From Bugulina stolonifera (lineage: Eukaryota > Bryozoa > Gymnolaemata > Cheilostomatida > Bugulidae): a DNA stretch of 64,000 nucleotides. Made by a program: the position numbers and the translations under genes. Below are positions 34,606 through 46,700 of the stretch, piece after piece (the stretch's first letter is position 1; each line of letters begins with the position of its first letter). The notes under the pieces were generated by a model. The model saw only the letters and a program-made list of their open reading frames with translations. It was not told where the DNA came from and searched no databases. Where the stretch lies: contig OW285195.1 in NCBI GenBank assembly GCA_935421135.1, forward strand, positions 6,548,701-6,612,700. The letters run 5' to 3'.

Positions 34606-34986
34606 GAACAACAATACTACATCAATGACTGTGTGAAGGAGGAGAAGCTGAACCTTACATACGAGAGTATTGGAGCAGTTACAACTGAGCATCAGTACCC
34701 GTCGCCTGACTGCGCAAACCTATCAACTACCTATGTAAATATTGGTGGTTCACATGTGTCTACTACTGATGATGGAGTTTGCGACAATCGTGAAGCAGAA
34801 ACTATGCTTGCTGCGTCTGATGAAACAGAGCATAATGGTGCTTATGATACTATTGCTGAGACAGTCACTCCAGTATATGCTTTCAGAATTACGGAAACTG
34901 TTGCAGACCGACCAGCTGATTATGCAGATATGAGTGGAACACATTCCAATGGCTGCCACGATAGCTGCAACGTTGTTGTAGATTAG
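34606..34986 (+). CDS. Gene C: intact terminal tail exon
   Basis: After a normal acceptor (TTTCTTTAG, ending 34605) the frame stays open for 126 codons to TAG. It matches gene A exon 10693-11043, keeping EQQYYINDCV, YESI, YVNI and YDTI, with a small insertion (TPVYAF). Joining the last ectodomain exon (phase 2) directly to this exon (phase 0) would shift the frame and stop soon, so the exon is probably not translated as a tail today. It is called a coding remnant of an otherwise disabled 3' end. Confidence 0.5.
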   Translation, partial: EQQYYINDCVKEEKLNLTYESIGAVTTEHQYPSPDCANLSTTYVNIGGSHVSTTDDGVCDNREAETMLAASDETEHNGAYDTIAETVTPVYAFRITETVADRPADYADMSGTHSNGCHDSCNVVVD

Positions 34987-35085
34987 ATATGGGATCTGCC
35001 TTCTTAACGCACTACTACTAACTTTGACAAAAATTTTACAGGTTAAATGATAGTATGATACCATGAAACTCTGATTGCAATCCTA

Positions 35086-35091
35086 AATAAA
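35086..35091 (+). promoter_or_regulatory. Candidate polyadenylation signal of gene C
   Basis: AATAAA lies 100 bp after the stop at 34986. The matching place in gene A reads AATAAC. Confidence 0.4.
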
Positions 35092-36978
35092 TTTTGGCCC
35101 TGCTATCTTTTTCGTTGACATACTGTAGGTGACCCCTTCAGTCCGATTCAAACATCAGGAGGTTGATAAAATTTCAGTAACGCAATTTTTTTAATCATTG
35201 GTTCAGTGTACTTCTAGCTAGGGGCAGGTTCAGACCTAAATCAGGTACTATATTAGTATTTCCAACGAGTCTCCAACTAATCAAAAGATGAATTCTGTGC
35301 ATAAAATATATCAAAAATGCCCAAACCCCTTAACACCTTAAATCTTATACGACATTTACCAACCTTAGTGATCCTCTCTTGGATGTCAATAGTATTGCAG
35401 ACAAATAAAATAACTATAAATTGTAAGAATTAAAGTACAAATCATTGCATCACTATGACTGCTGCAAAATGGAGTTAGCTGTTCTATTACACCCTAATTA
35501 TTGATTATAATTATTGATCAATACTAAGTAAATCTAAGGAAAAAAATGTCATCATTAAAATCACATGAGGTTACTGTCTACCTATCACCCTATGCACTAA
35601 AATTTCTGCAGCACAAAGCTATCTTAATCTGCTCATGAAACTGTTTGCTAAGGACGCTTCATGAGTTCACCTCTACATACAATACATGACTACTAAATTG
35701 TATTCCCATCAGCTCCAAGAAATTACAGTAGTTAGTGTCCCACAGCCCGATGCTGTGTATCAAAAATTCTTGCTCTAAAGATGCTTGCTAAAAATATTTT
35801 ATTATTTTGAGCATAACTCCCTATAAAACCTGTAAATTGCAATTTTACATGCTATGCACTAAGTAGTACATGTATGTAGCTAGTATTACAATATTTACAA
35901 CGTACCGTTTATACAATCATGAACTTAGTGCATGTAGTGCAGTGCCAAATTAGTGTAGTTCCATTATTTGTTTTATATACATGTACATATAATTACTAGT
36001 ATCTCCCTATCTCTCTGGATTAAAAGTTAGTTGCATATTATCTATAATAATGGTTGTTATATCATACATGATTATATGTTATATAATACTGCACCTTAAT
36101 GCGATTCTATATAGCATAACTGAATACCTTGGAAGGACACAGCATTCCTATTTAAAACTACGCATTACACCATGTTCTTTTGTGTCCACTCCCTGTCAGT
36201 GTAATCTCATTTGGTATGTCTACTGAATGTTTGCCTTACACACAACCTGTTTGGTCAGGTGTTCTATAGCAATCTGTAGAGCACGTGCACCCCTTTCTTT
36301 GCTGATCATTTTACTATAATTATATTGTCTGCCCATTTTTGGACAATTTTTGCAGGTAGAAACAATTCTTAAAATTTGTAAAGAAGTTCCAAAAGTTGCT
36401 ACCTTTCATCGCGGACAAAGTATATATTGAATCTCTATTATCAACATAATAAAAAAGACCAACAAATTTTCATGTAGCAGCAGATTACTTACCTTAAGCA
36501 GCAACTATACTCAGTCTTGAGTCAATCAAAGAGTGCACATAGAAGCTGGCAACCAATCCCTCCTTCTTTGCCAATTTCAGCTCCGGCGAACATACTGTCA
36601 CTTACGTGATAGCTCACTAGTGGTCACCCTATCAACATCATAGTGGTCAGCCTCTATCAACACTGTAATGGTCGACCTCTTGTCTTATTGTACTTGACAT
36701 AGTGGATCCGGAACAGAGTAGAGACCCAGTAGCTATAGAACAAACAGTAATAATATTTCTGTTTACCTGCTCCATGCAGGTAAACAGAAATACTGTCCAT
36801 TTAATTGTTCTCCTACGTTTGGATTATTTTGGGAATACAGGTACAATGTAATACATGCATATTATGTTTTTATTAATCTATCTACATGTATCGTAATGTA
36901 CATGTACAAGTTCAAGGCATGGCCATGTGTTTTGTTGCTTCATCTTTGATTTGTACCAATGGTGAACCTTTAATATGG
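35092..36978. other. Noncoding spacer with one short hairpin
   Basis: No gene is recognised. A clean hairpin with 17-bp arms (36754-36770 and 36776-36792, loop TCCAT, core TTTCTGTTTACCTGC) is the only clear structure. Confidence 0.5.
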
Positions 36979-37424
36979 CAGGGCTCTCAAGTTTTCGGAT
37001 TTTCCCCAAGCAGTTCGGATTTTGAGTGCTTGCTCGGAGTGCTCGGGAGATTTTTCATTATTGATGATCTGCTCGGATTTTGGGAGATTTTCTCACATTA
37101 GCTATATTTTGGATTAAAATGCTTTAAAATCTCCAAATTAATCTTCAGTTCATCTCATAGCCTGTGAGTTGCTTAGAAAAAAGCTACTACTTCTATTACT
37201 TTTCAATGGCAAGGACTGAATTACATGTATGTACTGGGATTATTAGGCTGTGAGAAATTACTTAGGCTAACTCTGCAGAGCAATAGATATGTGCATGTAA
37301 GCGACCAACAGCTTTATTTATATATCTGACCAATTGTTAGTAGAGTAATACTGCTACACTGCTTACACTGACAGTACATTGTACATTTGCTCGGATTTTT
37401 TGACTGAGCAACTTGAGAGCCCTG
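36979..37424. mobile_element. Nonautonomous TIR element of about 446 bp
   Basis: It begins CAGGGCTCTCAAGTT and ends AACTTGAGAGCCCTG, perfect 15-bp inverted ends. CTCGGATTTT is repeated inside, near both ends. No coding capacity is seen and no target duplication is obvious. The CAGGG start suggests a hAT relative, but without an 8-bp duplication this stays open. Confidence 0.6.
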
Positions 37425-38194
37425 AATACGTCTTTAACTCTATTCCAATTCCTGACGTTATCTAACTGCAAGGCCACTACTTGAGACATTATTTTTATTA
37501 GCCGTGGCCTCCCTCCCTTCATAAACACTGATATACAACATGCATTGTGTAATACCTCTGGTGCAGCATTTAAATTTAAAGGAAAGCATCCAAGTAAAAT
37601 TACATGTAGGTATTCAAATTTTAAGAAATTATAAAAGAGAGGTTTTAATTCAGCATTATGGGCATCTTCACGGCCAAGAGTTATGTCATCCTCACTACTT
37701 CAAACCTACATGTATATCATGACAGGTCTTCATATACTTAACCTGCCAACAATGTACATTAGTCAGCCTATCACATTATTTTATCAGACATATATATGCA
37801 TGGGTGTAGAATAGGAATAATGCTGACTACTTCAAATCTGAATCATGTCAATTCAGAGTTGTCTTCTACCGGTCAAACTGTGCTGGGTTAAATTATGCTG
37901 TGGATCTCTTGAAACTCTTAGACCACACGGTTTGCAAAAAGACTGTTTGCAATTCCAACAAGTTTTACACTAAAATATGGTAATAGTGCAAAATAACAAT
38001 ATTGCATGAACATGTAATGTATATCCACCAAGAAAGAGTGCTCCCCGTCCTCATCTATAACAAGCATCAACTTCTGATATTTTACTCATTTTACTACATC
38101 AAACTCTCTGTCCAGGATACATAAACATCAAACTCTCTGTCTTAGATGATTTGCCACTAGACCATTATGTGTATGACCCATTTAGACTTGGCTC
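37425..38194. other. Noncoding spacer, nothing recognised
   Basis: AT-rich; only short frames without motifs. ATACATAAACATCAAACTCTCTGTC-like words repeat twice near 38100-38140. Confidence 0.4.
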
Positions 38195-39116
38195 AAACTG
38201 AAGAGCTGCATTCCAAAATGAGACATGTCCATTTTTTCCAATTTCAGATATTTGAGAAAGAATTTTCACAGCAAAGCTTTGTACAACAGACCGCAAAACT
38301 TTTCGCAGCTCAACATGTTAGACTTAGGCCCAATCATTGGGATGTTTTATGAAAATCATGTGAGCAATGTGGCCGCACTACATTTCTTTGAATTTCACAT
38401 CTCGTTCCAAAGTGAGACATATCCTCGGATATGTCTCACTTTGACACTGATTCATATATTATTTTATGCACTGTACAACTGAATCAAATAGTTGAATGTT
38501 ATTATTGTCATATAACAGCTTGTACTAAATTAGTCAATAATTCAAAGTAAACAATGAAGCCCTTATCACAATCTCTGACAGCAATCTAAACGTTATTACA
38601 TGTATGTGCATGCATGTCTCCCCAAAAATTAAGAAATGAATCAAATTGGCTATATTATGTTATTCTGACATTGTCACTTCTCCACTATGAAGAGCTTTTT
38701 TCTAATAGTTCGTTGGTGAGCCTCTTTGTTTGGTCTTTTTTTGCTGCTACTATTAGGAGAGGTTTGTTGAACATTTTCATCCAAGGAATCAAAACCAGCA
38801 GGGTTGTACATTGAAGCCATTATTGAGTTCTGTATGAAATACTAGGTTGATACTGATTGGCTGATTAGCTGAAGAGTACACATTGTCATTGGACAAAAGG
38901 ATTTGTCTCATTTTGGAATTCAACAATCATGGATATGTCTCATTTTGGAACAGTATACTGGTATTCCCATTGTTATTACGGTGGATATGCAGCATTTTGA
39001 AAAAAATATTTTGGTCCATATGAAACTCTGTACTGTGAAGAACACCGTGGGATGTCAACCTCAATTTTTTTGAAAATGGTCATGTCTCATTTTGGAATTC
39101 AACTCTTCAACTGTAA
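38195..39116. mobile_element. Foldback element with repeated GAGACAT motif
   Basis: The ends form an imperfect inverted repeat of about 35 bp (left GAAGAGCTGCATTCCAAAAT, right read in reverse GAAGAGTTGAATTCCAAAAT). TTCCAAAATGAGACAT or its complement recurs at least four times inside. A further hairpin with 17-bp arms sits at about 38409-38444 (AAGTGAGACATATCC). No protein frame is credible. Confidence 0.55.
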
Positions 39117-39993
39117 ACGCATACAGCAGAGGCATCTTCATCAGGCTACTTCTCCTACAGGCAGCTAGCAATACAGCATGTAGGCCTACATACATTGTAT
39201 GGGTATATCCAAGATAATACAAATAACAAATGTGTGAGATGATGCCTTTAATATTCTACACACGTGTCCCATATATATTATTTGTTAATCCCCTATCTGT
39301 GTTACATCAACTTTAATCTAGTAATATTATTCATATGGTTTGTGAAGTAACTGTTAGTACGCCTTTAGCCTAGCAACAGCATGTGTTGCATTATGGGATG
39401 ACTAATGATTGTGGATATCTAGGATTTTCCGCCAACATGAGTTGTACGTCATACAATACATGTAAATACAAAAGTTCATCAGACCAGTGTCCAGCTTAAG
39501 GTCTCCATGTTGCATAACTTACATATATATCACAAATAAACTCATAGGGTAAGTACAGAAACAGCTAGCATCCTTCCTTTACACAATTCACATGACTGTG
39601 TATACATGTAGTTTTGCTCATTAACTGAAGTTCCCCTGGGCTCTTCTCAGGTGAGGTGTATACACAGGTATAATAGTTATTCTATGCATGGAACTCGATG
39701 ACTCACTGCATGTGATTACATTATGATGGAACAGTAACAGTATGAGCTGAATAGGCAATGTCCATTTTTTTAGTTGTTCTTCATCTTTTAGTCCGTTGCT
39801 TTGCTAGCGAACATCTTTGTCCACAGCTCTTATGACTTTACGTGTTCTGTATCAGCTCACTATAGCCTCTTTAATTTGATATATCAACAATAATTCACCC
39901 TACACTGTACATGTATATAGTGTTTAGCATAGAAATCCTTTGTTTTAGCCGCTTGTTATTTTCAACAGAGAGGTAATCTGAAATCTATCAACT
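39117..39993. other. Spacer upstream of the small secreted-protein gene
   Basis: No gene or repeat is recognised. It should include the promoter of the gene at 39994, but no core element is clear. Confidence 0.35.
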
Positions 39994-40692
39994 ATGATTA
40001 GTGCAATGACAAAGCTTGGATTGTTCCTATGCATCATCGCTGTGGGAGTCAGGAACTCAAAAGTGGTTAGTATTCTTTCCCCTTCTTCATTTCCTGTATA
40101 TGCAGCAGTAACTAAATCATCTCCTAGTTGTAGTCACCCATTACATGATTTGTTAACTACTGACGGAACACACAACATACCTGTCATCTTTAATGTAGAA
40201 AATAGAGATATTTCCACTGCACGATTTATTCTGGAGTATAGATGAATTAAATTTGAATAGAGTAGAAAGCATCCCTACATCCCTATTATGCAATAATACA
40301 ATAATGTACTTGTGATGATTGTTTACCTGCAATATTGACAGGTCGCATACCCAAGTCCTGGATTCCCTTACCACGAAGGTGGTGATTCTCTTGGTACCAC
40401 CTCCTCTACCGATATCAAAAGCGCAGAGTCTACTTCCACCGCAATGACTAGTAGCACTAGTGAGTATATCACTGTATTTACCACTGAAGATCAAAATATC
40501 CCATTCACCACCACTAGTGAGCCAAGCACACCATTCACCACCACTGGTAAGGAAAGCATCATTGATGGTGAATCGAGAGATTTCCAGCTAAATCCTAATG
40601 GCTCAGGAGGTTTCGCTTCCATGAGCCACAAGTCTGCCTCTAGCTCAGTGTATAATGAACATGATCAGATGATGGCTGAGAAGGGATATTAG
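39994..40692 (+). CDS. Small secreted Thr/Ser-rich protein, copy 1
   Basis: Exon 1 is 39994-40065 (24 codons): MISAMTKLGLFLCIIAVGVR then NSKV, a good signal peptide. Exon 2 starts at 40342 after TTGACAG in phase 0 and stays open to TAG at 40690-40692, giving 140 residues. The mature part is rich in Thr and Ser (SSTDIKSAESTST, FTTTSEPSTPFTTTG), as in O-glycosylated, mucin-like linkers. A possible donor at GTAAGG after PFTTTG could end the exon early, so the last 47 residues are less sure. The gene at 57582 has the same exon plan, a 72-bp first exon ending R-N-S-x-V, and a T-rich second exon with a shared TVFTT motif. The function is unknown; a cell-surface or secreted coat role is only a guess. 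Confidence 0.6.
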
Positions 40693-41074
40693 AATAAAGT
40701 ACAGAGACCACCAACATAAAAGTCTTGCATCTTACATGAATATAGAATGTTCACTGATTTCATTACCAACTCTGTAAGCTAAAATGACCGCTAGTTGGTA
40801 GTCTAGTAGAGGATGTATGCAGAGTTTTACCTGCTGGATGAAATAACAATACATAGATGTACATGTGTATATACAATACATGACTGTATAATGTTGTTAT
40901 ACATTGTACATGTATATAATTATAAATTGTGTGTGTAGGATATACTGCAGTACATGATGACATACGATGTATAAAAACATCTGAATCATGTTTTGCCCAC
41001 AAACATAATATTTTTTAATACTAAAGTACTGCTTGCTAATTTTCTGATAGTCATACATGTACATTGTACCTAAA

Positions 41075-41313
41075 ACTTACTGATTTTACTTCCCACTATT
41101 AATCCCAGGTAAGAACACAACGCTCTAAGAGATCTGCATTTTTTGCTAATTTGGGGTGAAGAAGGCACTTCACCAATGGCAAAGTTAATGAAGTAGCACA
41201 GGAGCATTATAAGGTTGGATGCCCTTCCTAACACCACCAACAACCCTTATGGGAATCGAACCTGGGACTCTTACATGAAAGTCCAGAGCCCTTACTACTA
41301 GGCCACGGCAGCT
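41075..41313 (-). mobile_element. tRNA-derived SINE, family 1, copy 1
   Basis: On the minus strand the head has a tRNA-like GGCCTAGTAGTAAGGGCTCT region and GGTTCGATTCC B box (41255-41310). The body (ACCAATGGCAAAGTTA, GCACAGGAGCATTATAAGG) and tail (TTTACTTCCCACTATTAATC) are shared with 54593-54831 and, more weakly, 58513-58712. Confidence 0.65.
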
Positions 41314-43702
41314 CCGTTATACAACAATTAAAAACGTTGGCAATAATTTATTGATACCATCAGGCTAACATAGCAAGGAGGGGAAATCTGTATAATCTGG
41401 ATGATGTTTTTGTATATTAAAAATAATCCCAAATGTGTAGCCAGAATTCAAAGATAATTTAAAAACCTCACATGTACAGCGTACTATATTAGTCTTATAA
41501 TCTAGAGACTAGTATGTATGGCAATCATGTAGATGATTGTACATGTAGCTCCATGTTCTACACATATGTACAATTGTGCACCATTTCTGAAACAGTCTGC
41601 ACCTCTGAAAGAAAATCAACTCATGTATAAAATACAGTAACTAAATATTTTATTTGAAACATTATTTTGTTGGTTATTATTGGTATTAATAATAATTCAA
41701 TTTGTAATTCCGAGGTGTAGAACATGGTGGCAGCATTCCATATTTACTCCATACTTCTTAAATATGTAAACTTCATGCACTATCATACCATAGTACAGAA
41801 AGACCTCAATGGTAGAAAACTTACCTGTGTCTCTCTAACACTGGTGTTCAATATTGATATCAATTCAGGGACACACGCTCCCATGTGCCTACTCAGCAAC
41901 CAAGCAATTCAGTAATTCAGCAATTCAGCAATTATTCCTATTGGATAACCAATTGTAGTTTAAGATTGTGGATTATAATAATTATTATTTTATCATAATA
42001 TATTATTTTAGTAAACTAACATTATATTATCATGTACATGTATTCATACATAAGTATTACATACACTGCAATTGCAGTATACACAGGCACATGTACATGT
42101 ACATGACTATTTTGTAATTGTAGAATATACTGTGGATTTATCTACCCTGTAGGTAAATTATACATGAACCTACATGACTTGTATATTTATCTGTGATCAT
42201 GATATATGTACTTTTGAGAGAATCAATGTACATGCAGCAGTAGGGAATGCTGCATGTTACATGCACATTGTACATTTACACTCACATACGTATTTGCAAT
42301 AAAATGGAATGAATTTTAAGGGGTGCAATAGTAACGCTAGCATTAAAACTTCAACTCTTCTCACAGAAGTTCAATGCCATTGGTGACCTCTTTGACAAAT
42401 TACTCGACACCTTGTCGACTATAAAACATTGTAAAAGTCAGCCTGTTTACAGGGATGCCTAAAAGCCCCTTTAAACTTAAATTGATTATTTATTGCCATT
42501 GATAGACATCAAAAACAGTAGGAGGTATTAGCGTGTTACATCATTCTTTGTATACACACACTGATGTGTGGAGCCCTTTATAGTTGTAAAATGCATGTAA
42601 ATGAAATTTTTTTTTGTCCTGACATTTTTGTTACCACGATGTGCAATGATAAAAAATATTGCATGAATTTGATCAGTCCCAAAATACTTACATGTATTTA
42701 CATCTGGAGTTGTCATCCCAGATACTCCATCTTCCTACAACTTTGAACATGTTTGTGGTTGTCTTACCTTACAACATGTTCAACCAAGAGAGCACAAATC
42801 TATATTATGATAACGCAAGATGACAATAGAGCTATTAACATAGTACCAACTGCATTGTACAAGTAGTTGTATATAGCTGAGTCATAGATTTATATTAGGC
42901 AGCAGAGGAATACAGCGTAATATATTATACATGTACATGTACACTAAATAATGCAAACAATGAAACTGTTCATTTACATGTAATTGATAATAGAGCAGAG
43001 ACAATAGACAGTTGGGAAAGGTTGTTTGTCTGAACAATTAGCTTGCCATTCATGTACATTGTAGAAGTTATCAGTCCGCGATAGAAATATAATTGTTATG
43101 ATGTAAACTGCACTACATGTATAATGGTGAATTCAGCCAATCAGAATACTGTTAATCATCCAATAAGCACACAGTATGTATGTAGCCTACACAATACCTG
43201 GTCCTAGTATTAGTAGTACTTTAGACAGAGTATTGTACGGTTATGTATGATTGTATATATACTTGTATATATTTAGATTACGTAGTACCAATGGTTGAAC
43301 AAATCTATTGAGAGCAGATATTAGTATGGTGAGTAAAGAGCTATTATTATTAGATTAAATACGTTGTGCTGTTGGGTGATTTACCAATTTGTGATAAACA
43401 TAGAAAATCTAAGATAGATTATGTAGTACATTGTGTTTAAATACTGAGAATATGTGCAGGCGCTGTAACCATGGTGATATACAGCAATGGCAATGAAACA
43501 TGTCTGTGTAACTGATTGTATAGTAGACTATTAAACAGTTCATTTACTGACATATTATTACAGAATTAATTATGCTGTACTATATTACATGGTACATCTA
43601 CTTGTAGGTTTGGACGTATAGCTTATACAATAGTATTTAGTACTTTATATAATTGTACATGTGGTAGATAGTACAATAGCCTGGTGAGTGTACAATGTTA
43701 GG
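41314..43702 (+). other. Spacer and presumed promoter region of the ankyrin-kinase gene
   Basis: No coding exon is recognised. The block 42700-43390 (AGTTGTCATCCCAGATACTC, TTTGTGGTTGTCTT, ATCATCCAATAAGCA, GGTGAGTAAAGAGCTATTAT) recurs at 53405-54350. GGTGAGTAAAGAGC at 43329 looks like a donor after an untranslated exon (about 43300-43328). TACATGTA palindromes are dense here. Confidence 0.45.
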
Positions 43703-46700
43703 ATGGATTTAAGTGCCATAGAACTAAAGCTACATGATGCAGCAAGAAGTGGTGACTCAGATGAAGTTAAGCAAGTCCTGACTAAACTATCATCAGTTGA
43801 TAGACTGAAGGCACTTGGTAACAAGGATAAAGATGGTCATACAGCTGTACACTGTGCAGCAGCCTATGGACATACAGAGACAATGAAATGCATGATTAAC
43901 TCTCTACCGCCAGATGACTGGTACAAACTATTGATGATAGAGGATAAGTATGGTTATACAGCTGTACACGATGCAGCAATTCATGGAGAGACAGAGATAG
44001 TGAAGAGTCTACTGGCCAAGTTAACACCAGCTCAGTGTATAGAAATACTGAATATAAAGAACGATAGAAACATGACTCCACTAGATGCAGCGAGAGAGAA
44101 TGGACAGACAGAGATTGTATCTTATATTGAGGAGATTCAGAAGGGAGCAGAGGATGATGTTCACTGTAAGCATATCAACCCTGTAACTGCTACATATGAC
44201 CCAAGTATCTACGCGTAACCTTGTAATATACATGTACATGTATACATGTGTTATACATGTACATCTTGCTATCTTTTGGAGTACATAGTACTCTCCTCAT
44301 CAACCGAAATATAAAAGTCAATTACTATAAACTAGTGCTGGGCGGTTTTGATTTGCATGTGCATTCAGTTTTTTTGCTGATTTTTCTAAAAAATTGAATG
44401 AAACCGAAGTTGTCTTCTCACCCTCGGTTTAATTCCGTTTTTTTAATTCATGAAAAAACACCGAACCGAACCGGAAATTTAATACTCAATATTGGAGTTG
44501 TCACACCCTGCTTTTAAGCTGCAATGGGGCCATTTTAAATTTTCTCTAATAAATTGCAATTATTAAATGCCAATCATCTATATTAATATGGAAGTATGAC
44601 AACTGGAATTCGGTGAAACTAAAGTAAATCATCTCTGGGTGACAATCATGCCTGTAGCTAAGTATTTATTCAAAGGATGACATCGAATTATAAAGATTGA
44701 AAGATGCATAACATAAATTCATGTGTTCGGAGTTTCAGCCATTACCGGAGATGGCCGCCATTTTTATTTTGTTCAATGATTTGCAATAATTAAATATTAA
44801 TTATTTATAACAATATGCAGGTTTGACTACTAGAATCAAATAAAAACTACAGTAAACCCTTACTGGGTGACATTGATGGCTGCAGCTAAGTCTGTATTCT
44901 AAGGATGACATCGAATTATAAGGATTAAAAGAAGCACTAAAATGGCAGCCATTTTTGTTTAGTTTAATAGTTAACAATTATTAAATATTATTTTATTATT
45001 TATAATAGTATGAAATCGTAACTGCTATAAAGAAGTGAAACTACAATAAATAACCACTGGGTGATTATATTATGGCTGCAGCTAAGTCTAAATTCCAAGG
45101 ATTGAAAGAAGCATAACATAGATTCACGTGTTTTCAACGCCAGCCATTATTGAAAGTGGGTGCGCTAAGAGGCCAGGCGCGGTTTGACTCTTAAAACCGA
45201 ATAAAACCGCACCGTCGCATTCGGTGTCGATTCACATTTCAAATTTTGGCGGTTTTTGAACCGAATGAAAAAAAACCGAAAAAACTGAATGACACCGAAA
45301 CACCGCCCAGCACTACTATAAACTGACTGTAGGGTAGAATGATTACCTCTAGGTTCATAGCAATGAGTGATTTCTGTTGTGTTGACAATTCAGTGAAAGC
45401 AGCATTTTCATAACGGCAGCCCTTTATTTGTGTTCTGTTGGCCACTCGTACAGATCATGTATATTATATACATATACATGTATGCACACACGAGCCCTGC
45501 ATGATAGTAATACAACTTATATGCATAATATGATGCATGTATTACATACAAATTTCTACATTTTAGTACCATGTACTTAATGTACACAAACTTGTATAAT
45601 ATAATATTACATGCGTTACAGTTTTACTATGTATATACGTTTTACAACCATTGGAGTAGAATATTACTGTGCAGAAAAAATGGTTCACTTTCTACACCAT
45701 TTGATTATATTGCAGCTCAACAAGTAGATACAAGAGATGGGAGAAAAGGTGCATCTAACTCTGTAGATACAAGTAATAAGAGAGAAGATGCATCTAACTC
45801 TGTGGATACAAGTGATAAAAGAGAAGATGCATCTAACTCTGTGGATATGCTGGCAGAAAGTAAGTTCATAACACATGTGTGCTACTAATGAAATAGTACA
45901 GTATTTTATTGCCTGGTAGGCAAAAGAACACGGAGTCCCAGATAGTCATAATTAATAGTCTACACCTTACTGCATCAATTACCTGCTTGTGAACTTCGGA
46001 TGTAGCCATAGTGTGTCTTGTAGGTAATATGTATGTAACTACACTAGAATTATGCAATAACAATAATTTAATTGCTGCATGCTGCATATTATAACATCAT
46101 AATTATATACATTTACATGTTGCTCAACAATTATTTGACCATCTATACAGTGGTGATGGAAATAAGTGGGACATTTTTCAGTTCTACACTGTATGACTGC
46201 AGAGTATAGCGAGCTATTATTGCCAATATTGAACAGTTTTATGAGCAGACTAGGCAATGCTGGTATCAATTTGAAGCTCAGGATGTATTCTATAAGTATG
46301 AATTAATGAATCTGTTACAAGATCAGATTAGAAATTGGTATTCATTAAAAATAGCACCTGTATATTGAGGTGCGAAATAGTATAATTATGATTATATTGC
46401 TAGGCAGTAGGATTGTCATAGACCAATGAATTTAATCATTTGGTAACAAAGTTATTCTTGAGAACCATGATTGAATTCTTCCCACTATGGTTTTGTACAC
46501 TAAATTGTGCTTTCAGTGTTGAATAGCACATCTCTCTCCTGCTCCACAGTCCCTGTACTATGAGCTTTTGCCCAGCTCAATGCTGTTTGCATTGTATCAG
46601 CAGACCTGCTCCAGCAACTGGTCGAAAGTACTCCTCGCTAAGGCAACGATAACAAAGGATGGCACACCAAGTATTGACCTGCTAGAGATGTTATTCAACA

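Noticed and set aside
36979..37424. Assigning the element firmly to hAT
   Set aside because: The flanking eight bases do not match (TAATATGG against AATACGTC), so no target duplication supports it.
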